A stretch of DNA of 64,000 nucleotides from Tigriopus japonicus (taxonomy: Eukaryota > Arthropoda > Copepoda > Harpacticoida > Harpacticidae), in assembly GCA_010645155.1 (NCBI GenBank), contig CM021319.1, forward strand, positions 8,913,330 to 8,977,329, in the 5' to 3' direction. The notes below the pieces were generated by a model, which worked only from the letters and a program-made list of their open reading frames with translations, had not been told where the DNA came from and made no database searches. Made by a program: the position numbers and the translations under genes. Below are positions 23,501 through 36,700 of the stretch, one piece after another. How positions within the stretch are numbered: position 1 is the first letter of the stretch; each line of letters begins with the position of its first letter.

Positions 23501-24899
23501 TGTTGATGCTCCTGCATTTAGCTTTCAGAGCAATCGCAAACACTCGCCAATAACTATCGAACGACCTTAATAGAAAGTGAAACCCGATCCTGCCTTTTAT
23601 TTCCCTCAAGTTTTGGAAGATCAAAGGCCAAGGAAGGCTGGCTCTATCCCATTGAGTTTGGCACTCGGTTTACACAGGTTACTCAGATCTTTTGCCAATT
23701 GAACCTAACCATCGATCCAAGCAGGTCCTCAAGTGGGTGGTTGGAACCGGAAACTAGTTCTTTCAATATTTCTTCATGATATCTCAAGACTTCCTCGGGG
23801 TCTTTAGCAATTGTCTTTGGTGCCGAATTGAGTCAATTTTCGAGTGTCGTTTTGGCTCTTTCCAGTCGCCAGACTTTTGGAACCAAGTCGAGAAGCTTAG
23901 GGATTCCCATTGAACCTTGGTCCCAGAGCGTTTCAGCCTTTTCAAGGGTTCCAAAAGTGTTGTTTTGGCGACCCTGTCGATCCAGTTGGTTGGCGGCCTC
24001 CGGTCAAAAAGGATCCAATTGAGAAGCGGATGACACAGTTAACTCCCAATGCCAGTATTTACTGTATACTGTACTGTACGTACGTCCTAGAATTACGGAT
24101 GAAATATAAGATGAAGAAGAAAGAGACCCTAGGGGAGTTCTATTGCTTCTTTAACGCAAGATTTGTTCCTATTCTTCATGCCGGAATCCCAAGGTCCAAA
24201 AGTACGCGTACATTGATTCGTGAGGAAGTGAAATTCCCTTAACAGGGTTAGGCTTCATTTTGCGTACAAGAACTCAACCCTAAAGTATTTACCGGATTTG
24301 TCATGAATTGTGGGGAATATTGGAGCCCTAAGAATCAGACATGGAGACGATTTAAAAAGAATATCATTCTTACAGGTTGAGAACTCGACAGGGGAGCAAC
24401 TCCAAAGTTTTTATGATTTTCGTGAATAAATGAAAGTCATTTTTATTGTGAAATTATTTTCAAATACAACGATGAAATAAGAGCGTAAAAGTTGAACCGA
24501 ATATTTGAGTAAGTTGTTCAGTGATTTTAAACGTTACTCGTTGTACATTGTGATATTTGCAGTAGGTACAACCGGGACAGTTCCCAGCCCTGTACACATA
24601 TACGGTAAGAACCCATATCCACAAAAGACAATTGGCATAAATGCAACATCACAGGTGCATTTAAGATATAATCAGTAATTTTTGAAGAATATCAATATTT
24701 TTTCTAACAATTGCTATTCCAGTCTACCACGTAAAGTTATAATAGAAACTTCCAAACGTGTTCGGTTTGTGTGGTTCCATTGGCTTTGATCCCTCTTTGT
24801 CTTGTGGATCAGACATCACTTTCCTGTTTCACGCGTCATCTATCGGTGGAAAAGTGAAACACTCCAGAAGAAAGTTTTTCGAGGTTGCGAGAGGAACGC
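20565..24899. other. no supportable gene; one MITE remnant
   Basis: Apart from the MITE arm at 22217 I see only short open frames on both strands without splice support. A GA-rich patch lies at 22077-22090. Confidence 0.4.
22217..22295. mobile_element. single arm of the TA-flanked MITE family
   Basis: After a TA, GGTTAGTTGTTGAGGTGGTT followed by TTGGCAGTATAGCAG and AAGAAGCATATGAG matches the left arm of the MITEs at 35049 and 35684. The inverted partner arm is absent nearby, so this is a truncated or decayed copy. Confidence 0.6.
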
Positions 24900-27800
24900 T
24901 CAGTGAAATGAGTTGAGCTTTATTCTCAACAACGCTAAATTATCCCGAATGTATTGCTTTGCATCCGAGGAGAGATTCAATACGTAGTCTTCGGATAAGC
25001 ACTCCTTATATTTAAAACTAATGTAGAAGTCCCCAACTTCAGAGCAAATCCTTGGGTAGCTCTCACTTAAGAATTTTCGTCTCAGATCCTCGTTTTGGCA
25101 CTTCCGGCTTAACTGTCTATAAAGTCGGCAAATCTCGATTCGATTCAACTCACTCGGTTCAATTTGTTGTTCACTGACCAAAAACAGTCTTACATTTACA
25201 TTGGAGGTGTTCTGGTGTTCATATGCACTCAATTCCACAACTAAACTTTGACCAGGATTTATTTGAATGCTATAATAGTCACCAAAGTCGGAATGAACCA
25301 AACCCGCTTGGATCTTCGGTTTCGGAGTGTGGTAACCCACGTCGTAATTTTCAAAATCAAAGACCATTCGGCCAAAAGATTGACCCTTGAGAATGTTGGC
25401 GATGGTCCTATGATTGAGTTGGTTCAATCCTATGTTGACGATGTGGCAGAGACCACTTTCTTGAGCATAACCCAATCGATGGATGTGAAACCATGTTGGG
25501 TCCAAAGCTGAGTGGTACATGTTGATTATCAAGTCCTCTTCATTGGTGGCGCCACCTTGTGCAAGTAGATTCAACAAGATGGCCAGAGATTTGGGGCTGT
25601 AAATGAAGGGATAAGTATGTTAAGCTTCAGGCACCAATTTGTAATTATGATGATAATGCTGAAAGGCTTCAAGTTGAAAGGAATCAAGTCAGAATTATAA
25701 AATGAATTCCAAAATAAACCACAAAAAACTCAGGAAAATAGAAGAAAAGAAGTAAAATGGATGATTAGTAATGAATGGATAATGGAAAATGAATAAAATG
25801 GATAATTGAGAGGTTCAGGGGATCAAAGGCAAATTTACCTTTGATCTGAATTGTTTAATTTCTTTGAGTGTTATTCTGGTTTTCAATATTGGTAATGATA
25901 TTACTGTCAACAATGTGGAATGGAAATAGAATAAATATCTTATTGTGTCTTACTAAAGAACACGAAAAACGGCAGATTAGCCTTTGAGACGTTTATGCAG
26001 ATTTAAACACTTAAAGCATCAATGGATACTGATGCAAATAGCTTGTACATGAGATCCTGCTTTTTGGTATGGTAAAAATAAGATTTTGGTCGTAAAACGT
26101 CTACCTGAATAATATTCTTTGAGCTGGCTTTTTCCTTCCAAATTATTTAATGGTTGTTATCAAAATTAGCAACCCAAAGTAAAGTTGGCTTTTTGCTAAT
26201 TTATCCATCAACCTGAAGAATTACTGGGTATCTGGACGACAAAGCTGATTGACCGATTGTTTTCATTGAGAAATAGAGTTGGCCAAAAATTTCCTTCAAG
26301 GTTCAGAGAAACTGAAAACTTTAGAGCCTTGTTACTTTCAAAAACAGCAAGCCAAAGTTACATTGATTTATAAGACTCCATTGTAATTTTTGAAGAAAAT
26401 ATTGAATTCAGATTTCGTCATCTGGTACAATTTGAAATTCACACAACATAAACTCTGATTTTGTCATCCAAGGAAGCCAATTACTGTAGTGTAATAAATT
26501 AAACTTTGTGCATATTTTTATCTTCAGATCGAATTTGAGCAGAGTGGATTGAAAAATGCGTCATCTTTCACCTTGGCGTTTATTATCGTTTTTTTCGTCT
26601 CAAAGTTCATTCACCTTTGCTTTCCGATTGTTTATTTTTATATTTAGTAAAAACTTGTATGATGCAAAATGTACAATTGCAATGATAGCCTATTTCCTAT
26701 TATAAAAGGTGGAGCAAATGTAGAAAAAGTGGATGTTGATGAGTGTAATTGTATATTCATAAAGAACCCCAATTTTTAGCTAATAAATACGTCAAAGAGG
26801 AATATCACTTCCCAATAATTAGAAAAGACTTACTTGAAGCTAATTTGCTCATCATTGTTTTCGCATTTGTTATAGATTTATTGAATTGGGATTAAATGGG
26901 AAGTTTAACATTCTAGGTTATTTGTTTTGTGTTCCAGGATACATGTTCGAGGATTCATGCTTCAAGCATGCTTCATCAATTGATTTCCAACATTTTGAAC
27001 GCTCTCAAGCTTCTAAAATAGCAATATATGAATGTTAGCTAGCTTCTATAAAGCAACCAAAAATTCGTAAAGTGATGCCTCATCAGGTAAAGAAAACACA
27101 TTAGATCGTCTGTGTTATGTTTAGGAATACATGCTTCAATCATACTTCATTAATTGACTTTCATTTTTTTGGTATTTTTAATACTCTCAAATTTCTATGA
27201 TGACGTTTTATGAATGATAGTTTCTATGAGGTAGATGTTTGACCAAAAAGCTTACTTTGTAAGAATGGTATCTCAGGCTTTAAATTCGCTGTATGTAACT
27301 TTTGGTGGCATCCATGATGTGTGTCTTGGCGCAAACAAAGCATATGAGCTTTTACATTAGAAGCATGCTTGTAGTATGCCTTGGGGCAGACAAAACATAC
27401 GAGCTAAAAGCTCGCATCTACTAAAATCTGAAGTACTAATTTTGCAAAACAAAAGCATCTTGTTTAAAAATACATGTTATAATGAATGAATCTTACAAAT
27501 ACAAATGATTCAACAACAAATGCCTTGCCCCAACCTTTTCAATTCATGTTCGAGCCCGTTTTGAAATGTGATTTTTGAGTGAGCCTCTTTGGCAACTTGG
27601 CTACTATTGCGATCCAAAACCGAAACCAACCGCTCAAAAGCCGCCCGAAATGGTTGACTGTTGAAGCTCTGTTCCACTCTTTCCCATGACGAGTGTTCCA
27701 TAAAGCTCGTGTAGTCCATTCCTTTGTCAAAGCCATTGAGTACGGCCAAAACATTTTCCTGATCCAGTGGATTAAAGAGGTTCAAGAACGATCGTTTCAC

Positions 27801-27998
27801 TCCTCCTTGAGAACAAACTAACAGAGCCTTATCTTGAATAGATTGGGGTGGATTGATCAAAAACTCTCCCAAAACTGCACTTTTGATCCTGAACGTCCCT
27901 TGAAGGTACCGTATTAAATGATTCACTGCAGAGATCACACTCATTCCTAGAAGGAACAAAGTGACCCTTTTGAGGGACATGAACCGTCTCAACATCAT
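24900..27998 (-). CDS. protein of unknown function, two-exon model
   Basis: Exon 27998-27535 (or to 27529) and terminal exon 25596-24900 join in phase 2, giving about 387 residues. The ATG at 27998 follows two in-frame stops and opens with MMLRRFMSLKRVTLFLLGMS, a basic then hydrophobic start like a signal peptide or signal anchor. No other membrane segment is seen. The last exon has a good acceptor (CATTTACAG) and contains DFENYDVGYHTPKPK, then QINPGQSLVVELSAYEHQ, and ends LALLRIKLNSFH. I do not recognise the family. Uncertainties: the first-exon donor is either AG|GTTGGG or a GC donor (GG|GCAAGG); a competing open frame (27829-28110) covers the 5' end and could belong to an upstream exon; the 1.9-kb intron is unusually AT-rich and could hide exons. 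Confidence 0.5.
26930..27240. repeat. degenerate tandem duplication
   Basis: Two diverged copies of about 130-190 bp: ATACATGTTCGAGG...CATGCTTC...CATCAATTGA (from about 26937) and ATACATGCTTCAAT...CATTAATTGA (from about 27128), each followed by CTCTCAA and a TATGAATG phrase. It lies in the large intron of the unknown gene. Confidence 0.5.
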
Positions 27999-28110
27999 TC
28001 ATTACTGGAACAACATAAATGTTAGGACACTCTTCCGTCACTTCGGCAACATATTTTTGTCTTTGCACAAGTGTTTTAAGGTGCTTGTGATGGTCCATCC
28101 ATCTGTACAA

Positions 28111-29209
28111 TATTTATTTTAGCATCCCCACCCTCACAAAGAAGACGTTACGTGGAACAAAACCGAGGCGACATCAAGATTAATTTATTTAACACGGCAA
28201 TTTGGTAAGTATTTTATTTTGTCGGAGCAACGAGTGAGGCGAACTAAATCGGGGGAATATTCCGAACCAAACGTCTTTATTGAATTGTAATGGCAAATAG
28301 GCGAGATTTTTGGTTCCAAAGGCTTGAGCCTGATTTTTTTGAGAATCATAAACTGCTTCAATTTCATTTTTTTGTATCGGACTAGTTGGAAATAGTTTGG
28401 GGGAGAACATGGTATTCACTATTAATATTGGGTAAAGAACTGAGCAAAGGCGGTACTGCGAGTTTTTTTTCAGTCTTGAATAGAATTTTACATACGTCGA
28501 AACCTAATTGGTTCTTCAACACTTGGATGGTTCGAGCCCCAATTGGAACGTGCTTTTTTGGCTTTTGGCACACAGGGTTGTCGTAATCAATTGTATATCA
28601 TTCAATTTTCGACGATAAAGAAGCGAGGCATCGTCTTTTCCCCATGTCTCCCTCAGAGAGAGAACAGAGAGAAAGAGTGGCCTTGAAAGGCCCTTCAGGC
28701 GGCCTTCCGCCTTTCCTCAAGAGTGATTCGCTCCCGTTTCAAGACCGAGAACGTCGTATGTACTGTACGTAGATAGAAGTAAACCGGCTGAACCTTGTTT
28801 TTGCTAGCGCGGATTATCACAGATCCGGGAGGTGTCGCGAATGGAACTTGTTTTTTGGTGTGTATGGCATGTAAATATGGGGCTCGCTTCACCATCGTGG
28901 GAGATAAGCCATTAGAATGATAAATAATGTCCACAGTTTAGGCGTCAACTTCGACCCAGGACTGGTCAAACCGGACTTTCCGCGCACTGAATGGCCCACA
29001 ACTGGAATAAAAAGAGGAACCATGAAGTGATATTTGTATGATAGCAGAGCAATCTTGAAAGTTAGATCCATTTCTCCTTTTTCCTTTAGCAAGGAGAGAG
29101 AGAGCACTTCATTGTCAAGGAGCTAAAAGCCTTAATGGCTGTCTGAGAGCGAAAATTCTACAACTGGTGACAAAATTAGACTTGCTATGTATTAATCATA
29201 TATAATTAC
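28111..29209. other. no supportable gene
   Basis: Upstream flank of the unknown gene. GAGAGA-rich patches occur at 28657-28676 and 29093-29104. No exon could be assembled. Confidence 0.4.
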
Positions 29210-30118
29210 TAGGGCCACCAGATAGCTGAAAATTGAGTTTTACAATGTAATTAATAAAATCTTCAATTTTTGTTTTAGGCAAAAATGGGAAATTTTCAAA
29301 AAAAAATTGGAAAAATTGCTTGTTCCACTCATTTTTTTAAAATGTTAGTTTTTCAGTCAAAATCAAACTTAGAAAAAAAGGCCGACATTTAGGTCATATG
29401 TTTTGTCTGCGCCAAGGCATACTGCAACTATGCTTCCATGATTTTACCCCAAGCATATTTTATTTCACTTAGAGCATTTCAAACCAAATTTTGGGTTAAA
29501 CATCCATTAGGTAGAAACTGACTCATATGGCGCAATTTTAGAAGGCTGAAAACCTTAAAAAGGCTCAAAAGGGGCGGCAGTCACTTGACGAAATATTCTT
29601 CAAGCATTCATCTCCAAACCCAAAAAAACTGTTATGACTTATAGTTGCAACAAAAATGTTTTATTTATCGTGTGGGTCACCAGATTCTTGTAAATTGGGG
29701 AACAACTCCACCCATGTCATAAGTTATATGTTTGTAACCATATTGATGACAGTGAAACATCGCAATCAATTACAGGCAATTAAAATTTACAATCTTATTA
29801 CAAAATTGGGAGAATTTCAAAAAGTCTGGGGAAATTCCTTATTCCCTTAAGAATGATCAAGAAAAAGGATGAAAAAATCATAATAAAAAAGAAGCAGAGA
29901 TGATTTATTTCGGTTTTAACAATATGTATTTAGTTAAAAAGCTATTTCAAGCTATAAATTAAAACTTATAGATGATGGGAGTATTGAAAAGGCGAGTTTC
30001 TACTGCAATAAATGAGACAAATGATAGTACAATCACCTTAAAAAATTCGATTTCATTACATTTTTCCCAAAATACTTACATTTTTTGTTACTATTTTTTC
30101 CAAAATTTGGTGGCCCTA
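29210..30118. mobile_element. probable non-autonomous hAT-like element
   Basis: TAGGGCCACCA at 29210 is the exact inverse of TGGTGGCCCTA ending at 30118, enclosing 909 bp of AT-rich DNA without a transposase. The flanking octamers ATAATTAC and GAAGTTAC agree at five positions, which could be an eroded 8-bp hAT target duplication. Interior segments are only weakly palindromic. The assignment rests mainly on the 11-bp termini. Confidence 0.45.
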
Positions 30119-33100
30119 GAAGTTACACGTAATCAATTATATTTTGCCAATATTGGTATTTAACGGTTCATTTTCCCTCTGGTGAAACAAATATCCCTCA
30201 AAATATTCCCCCACTTTCGAGAGCATCTGTAGTTATAAAGCCTGGGAATGCAAACAGTCGAATGACTTGGCTTTTTGCGGGCTTTCGCTATATTGGTAAT
30301 AATGATGCTCGTAGCTCGTTGTACTCTTGTGAAGCTTTTTCAAGTGAGAAAGAGGAACGAGCGAAAGAACCCCTTTTCCGCTCTCAATGAATATGAATGA
30401 TAATCCCGTCTGAAGCTAAAGGAAAAGAAAGTATCGCAGCTAAACCAACACTACACATCATCCCATCATTCCTATGCCCAAATACTTTGTTCCTTGTCCG
30501 CAGACGTCTGAAACAATTCACTTACCCACCAAATGACACGGCTCAAAATTCGATGGTCCAAAACATGGGCTTTCGTTCGACCCCCTAAAAGATGATTTTT
30601 TTTCACTCTCCTCCGTCTTTCACTTGACTTTTTAGACGGACAAGTCTGTTGATCCCGCTTAAGAGATAAACCGATAATGTACCGTGCTTCTCTGTACAAA
30701 CCATTGTAGTCCCGTAGTTCGTCCCTAAATGCTGCTGGCCGAGGCTCACAGCAGGAGCTTTTTCGCAATATATTCTTCAGAGACCCACACATTCACTGTC
30801 CCCATGACCCTTTACCCCACAGATGTACCAAGTGAGCAAGGGTAATAATGGCAATATCGCCTAAAATCCCTCTATATAGAAGACAAGCCAGGATCACAAC
30901 CATCGAGGGTGACTTGGCCCCTCCCTCAAAAAAGGGGAAGGGTCCTCTCAAAACCATTATGGTTGTCTTCTCCAAAGCCATTTCCTGGTTTCGAGGGACC
31001 TCTGCGAGCATACTACATGCTATATCTGATCTGAAGAAACATAATTTGGTGCTTTGCAAAGAAGGTTTTCTACATGAGAATTGAACTAATATGTGCGAGA
31101 GTTGATTGAAAATTGAATCCAAACAAATCCGTCCTGTGAGCACTTCTGGTGAGAAACCAGAGAGAGAGACATCATGTCACATCTGTTGATGATGATCCGT
31201 TTCTCCAATAAAAGCCCATCTACTCTGTCCTCAAATAACTCTTTTCCCAACTCAGTACAGGAGTTGAAATCCAAGAGCAGATGGAGTCAGGATCAAAGCT
31301 ATGTACTCTAATAATCTAATTAAATGACCATGGCTAAGATCGATTTGTCTCCTCCATCCCTGACACAATTGACTAAAAGCTGGAATCAACAGATGAAACC
31401 GAATCTCGCATCAAAAGGATTGGAAACACCCGAGTTCCTGTTTGAAGCTAACAAGTGTGAAGTGTTTGAATTGGAGACATGCGAAAGGACCACTTTACCC
31501 TTGTGGATGTACGTGTGCGTTCTGCTTCAAATACCAATGGGATAAGGGTGCTTTCCAGGGCTTTAGCTATCTTCAATGGGACATTGGTGTGGCATTGATA
31601 TTCGAGTGCATTAACGATATGATACCCTCGACTGCACAAGCGAGATAAAGAAAGCGAACCATTCCTGCCACTCCATTCACAAAGATCTAAAGTACGAGTA
31701 CACCCACCCTTAATAGTAGTATAGTACTAGTAGTAAAGAGAGAAGGGTTGAGGGTTCTGTTGAGTAAATATGGGATGAGGGTGATGATGGGATTGGTAAA
31801 CAGGGAATTGCGTTTGGAATCGAAAAACAGATCCCAGAGCCATTTCATCGCATCCAATTCGAGAGGATTGAAAAAAAAAACGAATGCAGGAAGTTCGTTT
31901 TTGAAAACCTTTCATGGTTGACATTGATAGTGGCTTTTAGTCTGATATTGGGGTGACATCTTTTTTTCATGAAGGGTATTTCAAGTGATGGTTGATTAGG
32001 TGAATGCATTTGTGGATAAGGCATCACTTTATTTTTTTGTCGATTGCAAATGAGTGTATACCTGATGCAAGTGTATTCTTCCAATTAAAAAACAGTCAAA
32101 TTCATTAATTAGTTCAAGTGTTCTAGAAATGTGAGGTCATAATGCAATAATGCTTAACCCAATAATGTTTTTGACAAAACGTCTCATAAAAAATCAGCAC
32201 CTAGTTATTCATTCGCCTGTAAGATTAACATTTAACTTGAAAAATCATTCGCCTCACCAAAATTTGATCACTGATCATCCTTGAACATGTTGATGTTTTT
32301 TATGTCTCAAAAGTCATAATTCGACACTAATTTGTATTCCCGACATTTTGCATTTGTTCCATATTTTATTGTAAATGGGAGCGATTACCATGTCATATTA
32401 CAGACCTGCTGCCTGTGTGCCTGTGTGATTTTTTGGCCTTGCCAAAAAATGTCTCAGTTTTCAAGGGTCAGATTTTCGAAAAATGTTGCATTTAAGAGCA
32501 ATGGCATGGTTGACGTATGTTGAGAAGTATTGCAAAGTAATTGAAAAACAAATGGAGAAATTGGAAGCCTTTAATTAAACAAATCATTTGTTTTAGTTTT
32601 AGTTGCCCCAGGAACAGATCTCCTCTGGCCATCTTGTTATTCAATGTCGGGCATTCCTGATTCAAAAGTTCGGAAGAACTCTCTCAACAATTGTAGCGAA
32701 ATTTTAAATAAAAGCAACAAAACATATTGTTTTGCAAAAAAAATGTCAAGAATTGCTATTCTAACTTCAAGTTGTGCAGATAAGAAAGGCATTGTTGCAA
32801 TTACCAGACCTAAACCTTCGTTTTAGTTCCCTCGCACACTCATCAGAAACACATGTCTTCCAACCTTTTTTTCCGTCAAAAATGATGACATCACTAGTAA
32901 TTCCTCCCATGTAAAAAGCCACTCAAAAACAAAAAGTGTACAAAACAGTTTAGGTAAGCGGGGTTTAAAGGACCAATTTTTAAAGTTAAAAAGTAAAGAC
33001 AAAAACTAAAGGACGAGTAAGGCTGTCCAAGTAAAGTAATGTAAAACCAAAAAAAGACAAAAAAATAATAAACAATCTTTATTTCCTTAAAGATATTTCC

Positions 33101-33777
33101 TTGCTCAAAGCAATCAAGTAACCCAATCCTGTAAAATCAATATACAATTCCTTTCCACATAAACCATAGAGCACAACAGCATCCCATTTTCAGTGATAGC
33201 TAGTCGAATAACCAATCTTTCCAAAATAATTGGGTACTTCTGTTTTCAAATACCTTACGCGCTGTTATTGAGACTTAACGCAGTATCAAATCACTCTTTT
33301 ATGTTGGTAACAACTCTACTAGAAGCGAGTTAATTGGTTCAGCTCTCTTCTTTGGCAACCTGACTGACTGACTTTCATTTTCCGTCTAGCACCCATTGAC
33401 ACATTTGAATTCATGAGTTATGATCCAAAAGGGATTCGTTGGAAGCGAGTGTATGGAGCAGGAAGGAAGGCGCTATAAATATTTCGCCGTTAGTCAGTCC
33501 ATTGAGCACATGCTCTAACCTCGAGTACATAGTGGTTCGTCTGGTTGTCGCTACCAATTGAATAAACCCCTCATGACACGCTTCTATGGCGTTGAAAATT
33601 TATCGGAATAAATTTGCTCCAGACCCACCCTAAAAACGTCTCACACACGGTACCATCTACCCTCTATGTTCATAACGATCCCATTGCAGACACACCCAAT
33701 GAGTAATGGCACCTGATTAAATTGTAAATATCGCTAGATGAGCGCCATAAAGCACATGTTCATTCCATAACACTTAC

Positions 33778-36700
33778 CTCTACCACTGGTTCGGAACAGG
33801 AACTTTTCGGACCACTCGCCTTCGTGGAACTTGTTGGTGGCTTTGACCTGGACCACATAAGTCCGATCAGGTTTGAGGTCAGGGATGTTGACCTCGTAGA
33901 TGTACTTGTTGGTCTCGGGATAGAGGCCATTCTCAATGATTCGAGCCTGAGTCAAACGGTGCTGCTCATGGGAGTGCAAATGAAGTTCGTTCCGTTGTTC
34001 CTCGCGAGTTTTGTGGGGATTCTGAACGTTGTGGTTCGTGGTCTGAAAATGTTCCAGAGAGAGAGAAATAATTCTCGTATCAAAGATCTTTGGCCATGAA
34101 ATGAGACCTTTGGGTTTCCTACAACACAACAGACTTAATGGTCTTTGCATCATTGCCCTTCACTTGAAATGGAACGGCGAATGTCATATTTTCCCGATCC
34201 GACACGAACGATCCCAAAAAGAATTTGCGAGCGAATGTGTTTTCGTTGGACGTCGATATCAGCATGATTAATAGCGTCAGCTTATGAATACGAGATAATT
34301 GTTAATAGAAAAGAATGGACGGATGGTTCAGAGGCAAGGGAAATGTGATAACTCCGAAGGGAAACCAGAAGAGACGGGGCAATTAATCTTTGTTTCGGGC
34401 GAATCTGATCTTTTGTACCGTGCTCTTTCTCCCGTTTTCGTGACCAGAGAGGCGGAATGGTTGACATGAGGTTGAAGAGGGGGTGGAAAATGATGATGAT
34501 GAAGAAGACCAAGAAGACTAAAGAATGAGGGGCTAACAACTTTGCTCTTTCCCCTCTCTTTTGAATGGTATGAATATGCTCAAAAATGACACAACCACAG
34601 GAAAAGGAGAAGAAGACAAAAATATGGAACCAACCGGCATTCAGGCCAATTCCAACTCGAATAACAGATCATCATTTGCTGAGTCATGGGCAAAAATCGA
34701 ATCATGGTCAATTGAAGCGTGAAACAAAACTTGAAAGGCGCTTTCCGGAGGGTGGGTCAGGGCGGAAGATATTACTCGTTATCAGATTGATACGAGTGTG
34801 TACAGTCATAGGGAGAAATTCTGAGGGTCGTTGAAAGGAGAGAAGAAAAAGGAGGCGTTTACCTTTTTCTGTCATTGAAAATGCACTTTCGATGATAATT
34901 ATACTTGGACTTGAAAGCTTAGCCTTTAAGTCTCTAAAGTACACAGAGGGCAAAAAACTGCACGGACGACTTTTTTAACCTCTTTTGGATAGATATTTAG
35001 AGGGGGGTGAAATTGAGAATGATTTTGCTCTGAAGGCAGCTCCTTACAGGTCGGTTGTTGAGGTAGTTTGGAAGTATAGTAGAAGCATACCTAGAAACAC
35101 AAAAGAAGCACATGAGACGGAGTAGAAATAACCATGCTCGATCAAGTTTCGCTACATACGCTGCGTTTTTCAATCACAGCTTATGTAGCGAAACTTGATG
35201 TGCGTGGTTATTTAAACTTCGTCTCATATGCTTCTTTTGTGTTTCTTTTATGTTGCTAGATATGCTTCTTCTATACTTCAAAACAACCTCAACAACCGAC
35301 CTCAAAACACGAAAATTTGGAGACTGATAAAAAAGCTCAAAGTGGACATGGGATAAGCTAAGCCACTTTTTCTTTTAAATGTGATTCTCTCCGCGGGAAG
35401 ATTTAATGCGAAAGTTGATAATGCCGTTTTGGTCAGCTTCCATTTTCTTCCAAAGTTCTAGATCTTGAACTACATAAATTGCCACTTTCGACTAAAAGTA
35501 AACTAAAACGAGAATAACTTTGTAATCATATCTAAAACTAGCATCTTTTTCTCAAATAAGTTGAAAGCACAAACAACTACATGAAGGCTTCCAAATTCCT
35601 ACTATTGAAATTGGCTCAGCTTTGCCCAAAGTCATGGATTGCATAGTCATGCATTAACGGGTAACATCCTGCTCCAAATAGTAGGTCAGTTGTTGAGGTA
35701 GTTTGGAAGTATAGTAAAAGCATATCTAGAAGCATATGAGACGGAGTAGAAATAACTGTACTCGAGTATTGGCTCAGTACATAAGCTGCATTTTTGCGAT
35801 TGAAAAACGCAGCTTACGCAGTAAACCTTGATCGAGCATGGTTATTTCTACTCCGTCTCATATGCTTTAACATATGCTTTTACTTTATTTTCAAACTACT
35901 TCAACAACCGACCTAAATTCTAGAACAGTCTTTTGGACCAAGTCGTAAGGTGAAGTTGATCCGAAGACGGGATTAAAAATTCATTCTCGACCCTGTCACT
36001 TACCGACTTAAGCTCCCAATAGTTGACTTTCTGTTGAAGGATCCTGTAAGGACTCTTGATACTCCATCGTAACGAGTAAGAGTGTTTGCTTGGGCTGTCT
36101 TCAGGACTCAAGATCTCGGGTTGGTGAGGCTCGCCTGGAGTGGGAAAAAAGCCAAGTTCAGAAAAGGGGAACGAAATCACTGAATTAAATAGTGCCTGTC
36201 CTTTCAAGGAGGTTGTACATGTTCCAGCAGCTCAATTCCTGGAGTTTTCCGGACTCTGCAGATAATGGAAAAAATATGCAACGACGCAAATGCGAACTTA
36301 ACTCGATTGGGTTTGAAAGCTCAACCGCCAAACTCAGAGATGGTCACACCAGCGAGAGGTTTTATGCGCTTGATGCAATTGATGGGCATTAAAAGGCCTG
36401 GTTTCTGACCGTGAGATAGAACGAAGGATGTTATCGAAAAGTTTCAAAGGTCTTGAGGAACCATGAATGATGCTTTTACTGAAGATGTTTTTGTTTTCAA
36501 ATGTGACAAGCGATGCTTGGGGACGAGGCACGATGATGGTTTTGGCAATATTTCCATGCTTGGTCGCATTCTTTTCCCAAAGCCTCGAATAAAACTTTGA
36601 GCCAGTTGGAAAATCAAGTGCAAAAGACGTTGAGATGCCATTAAGCAATTTTGAAAGACAAATGGAAGGCATTGAGGAAACGGAAACTGAGGTGATGAAG

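Noticed and set aside
31324..31545. + strand frame with an excellent start context (ACCATGG)
   Set aside because: 73 codons with no known domain; the residues after codon 55 look random and no clear donor was found.
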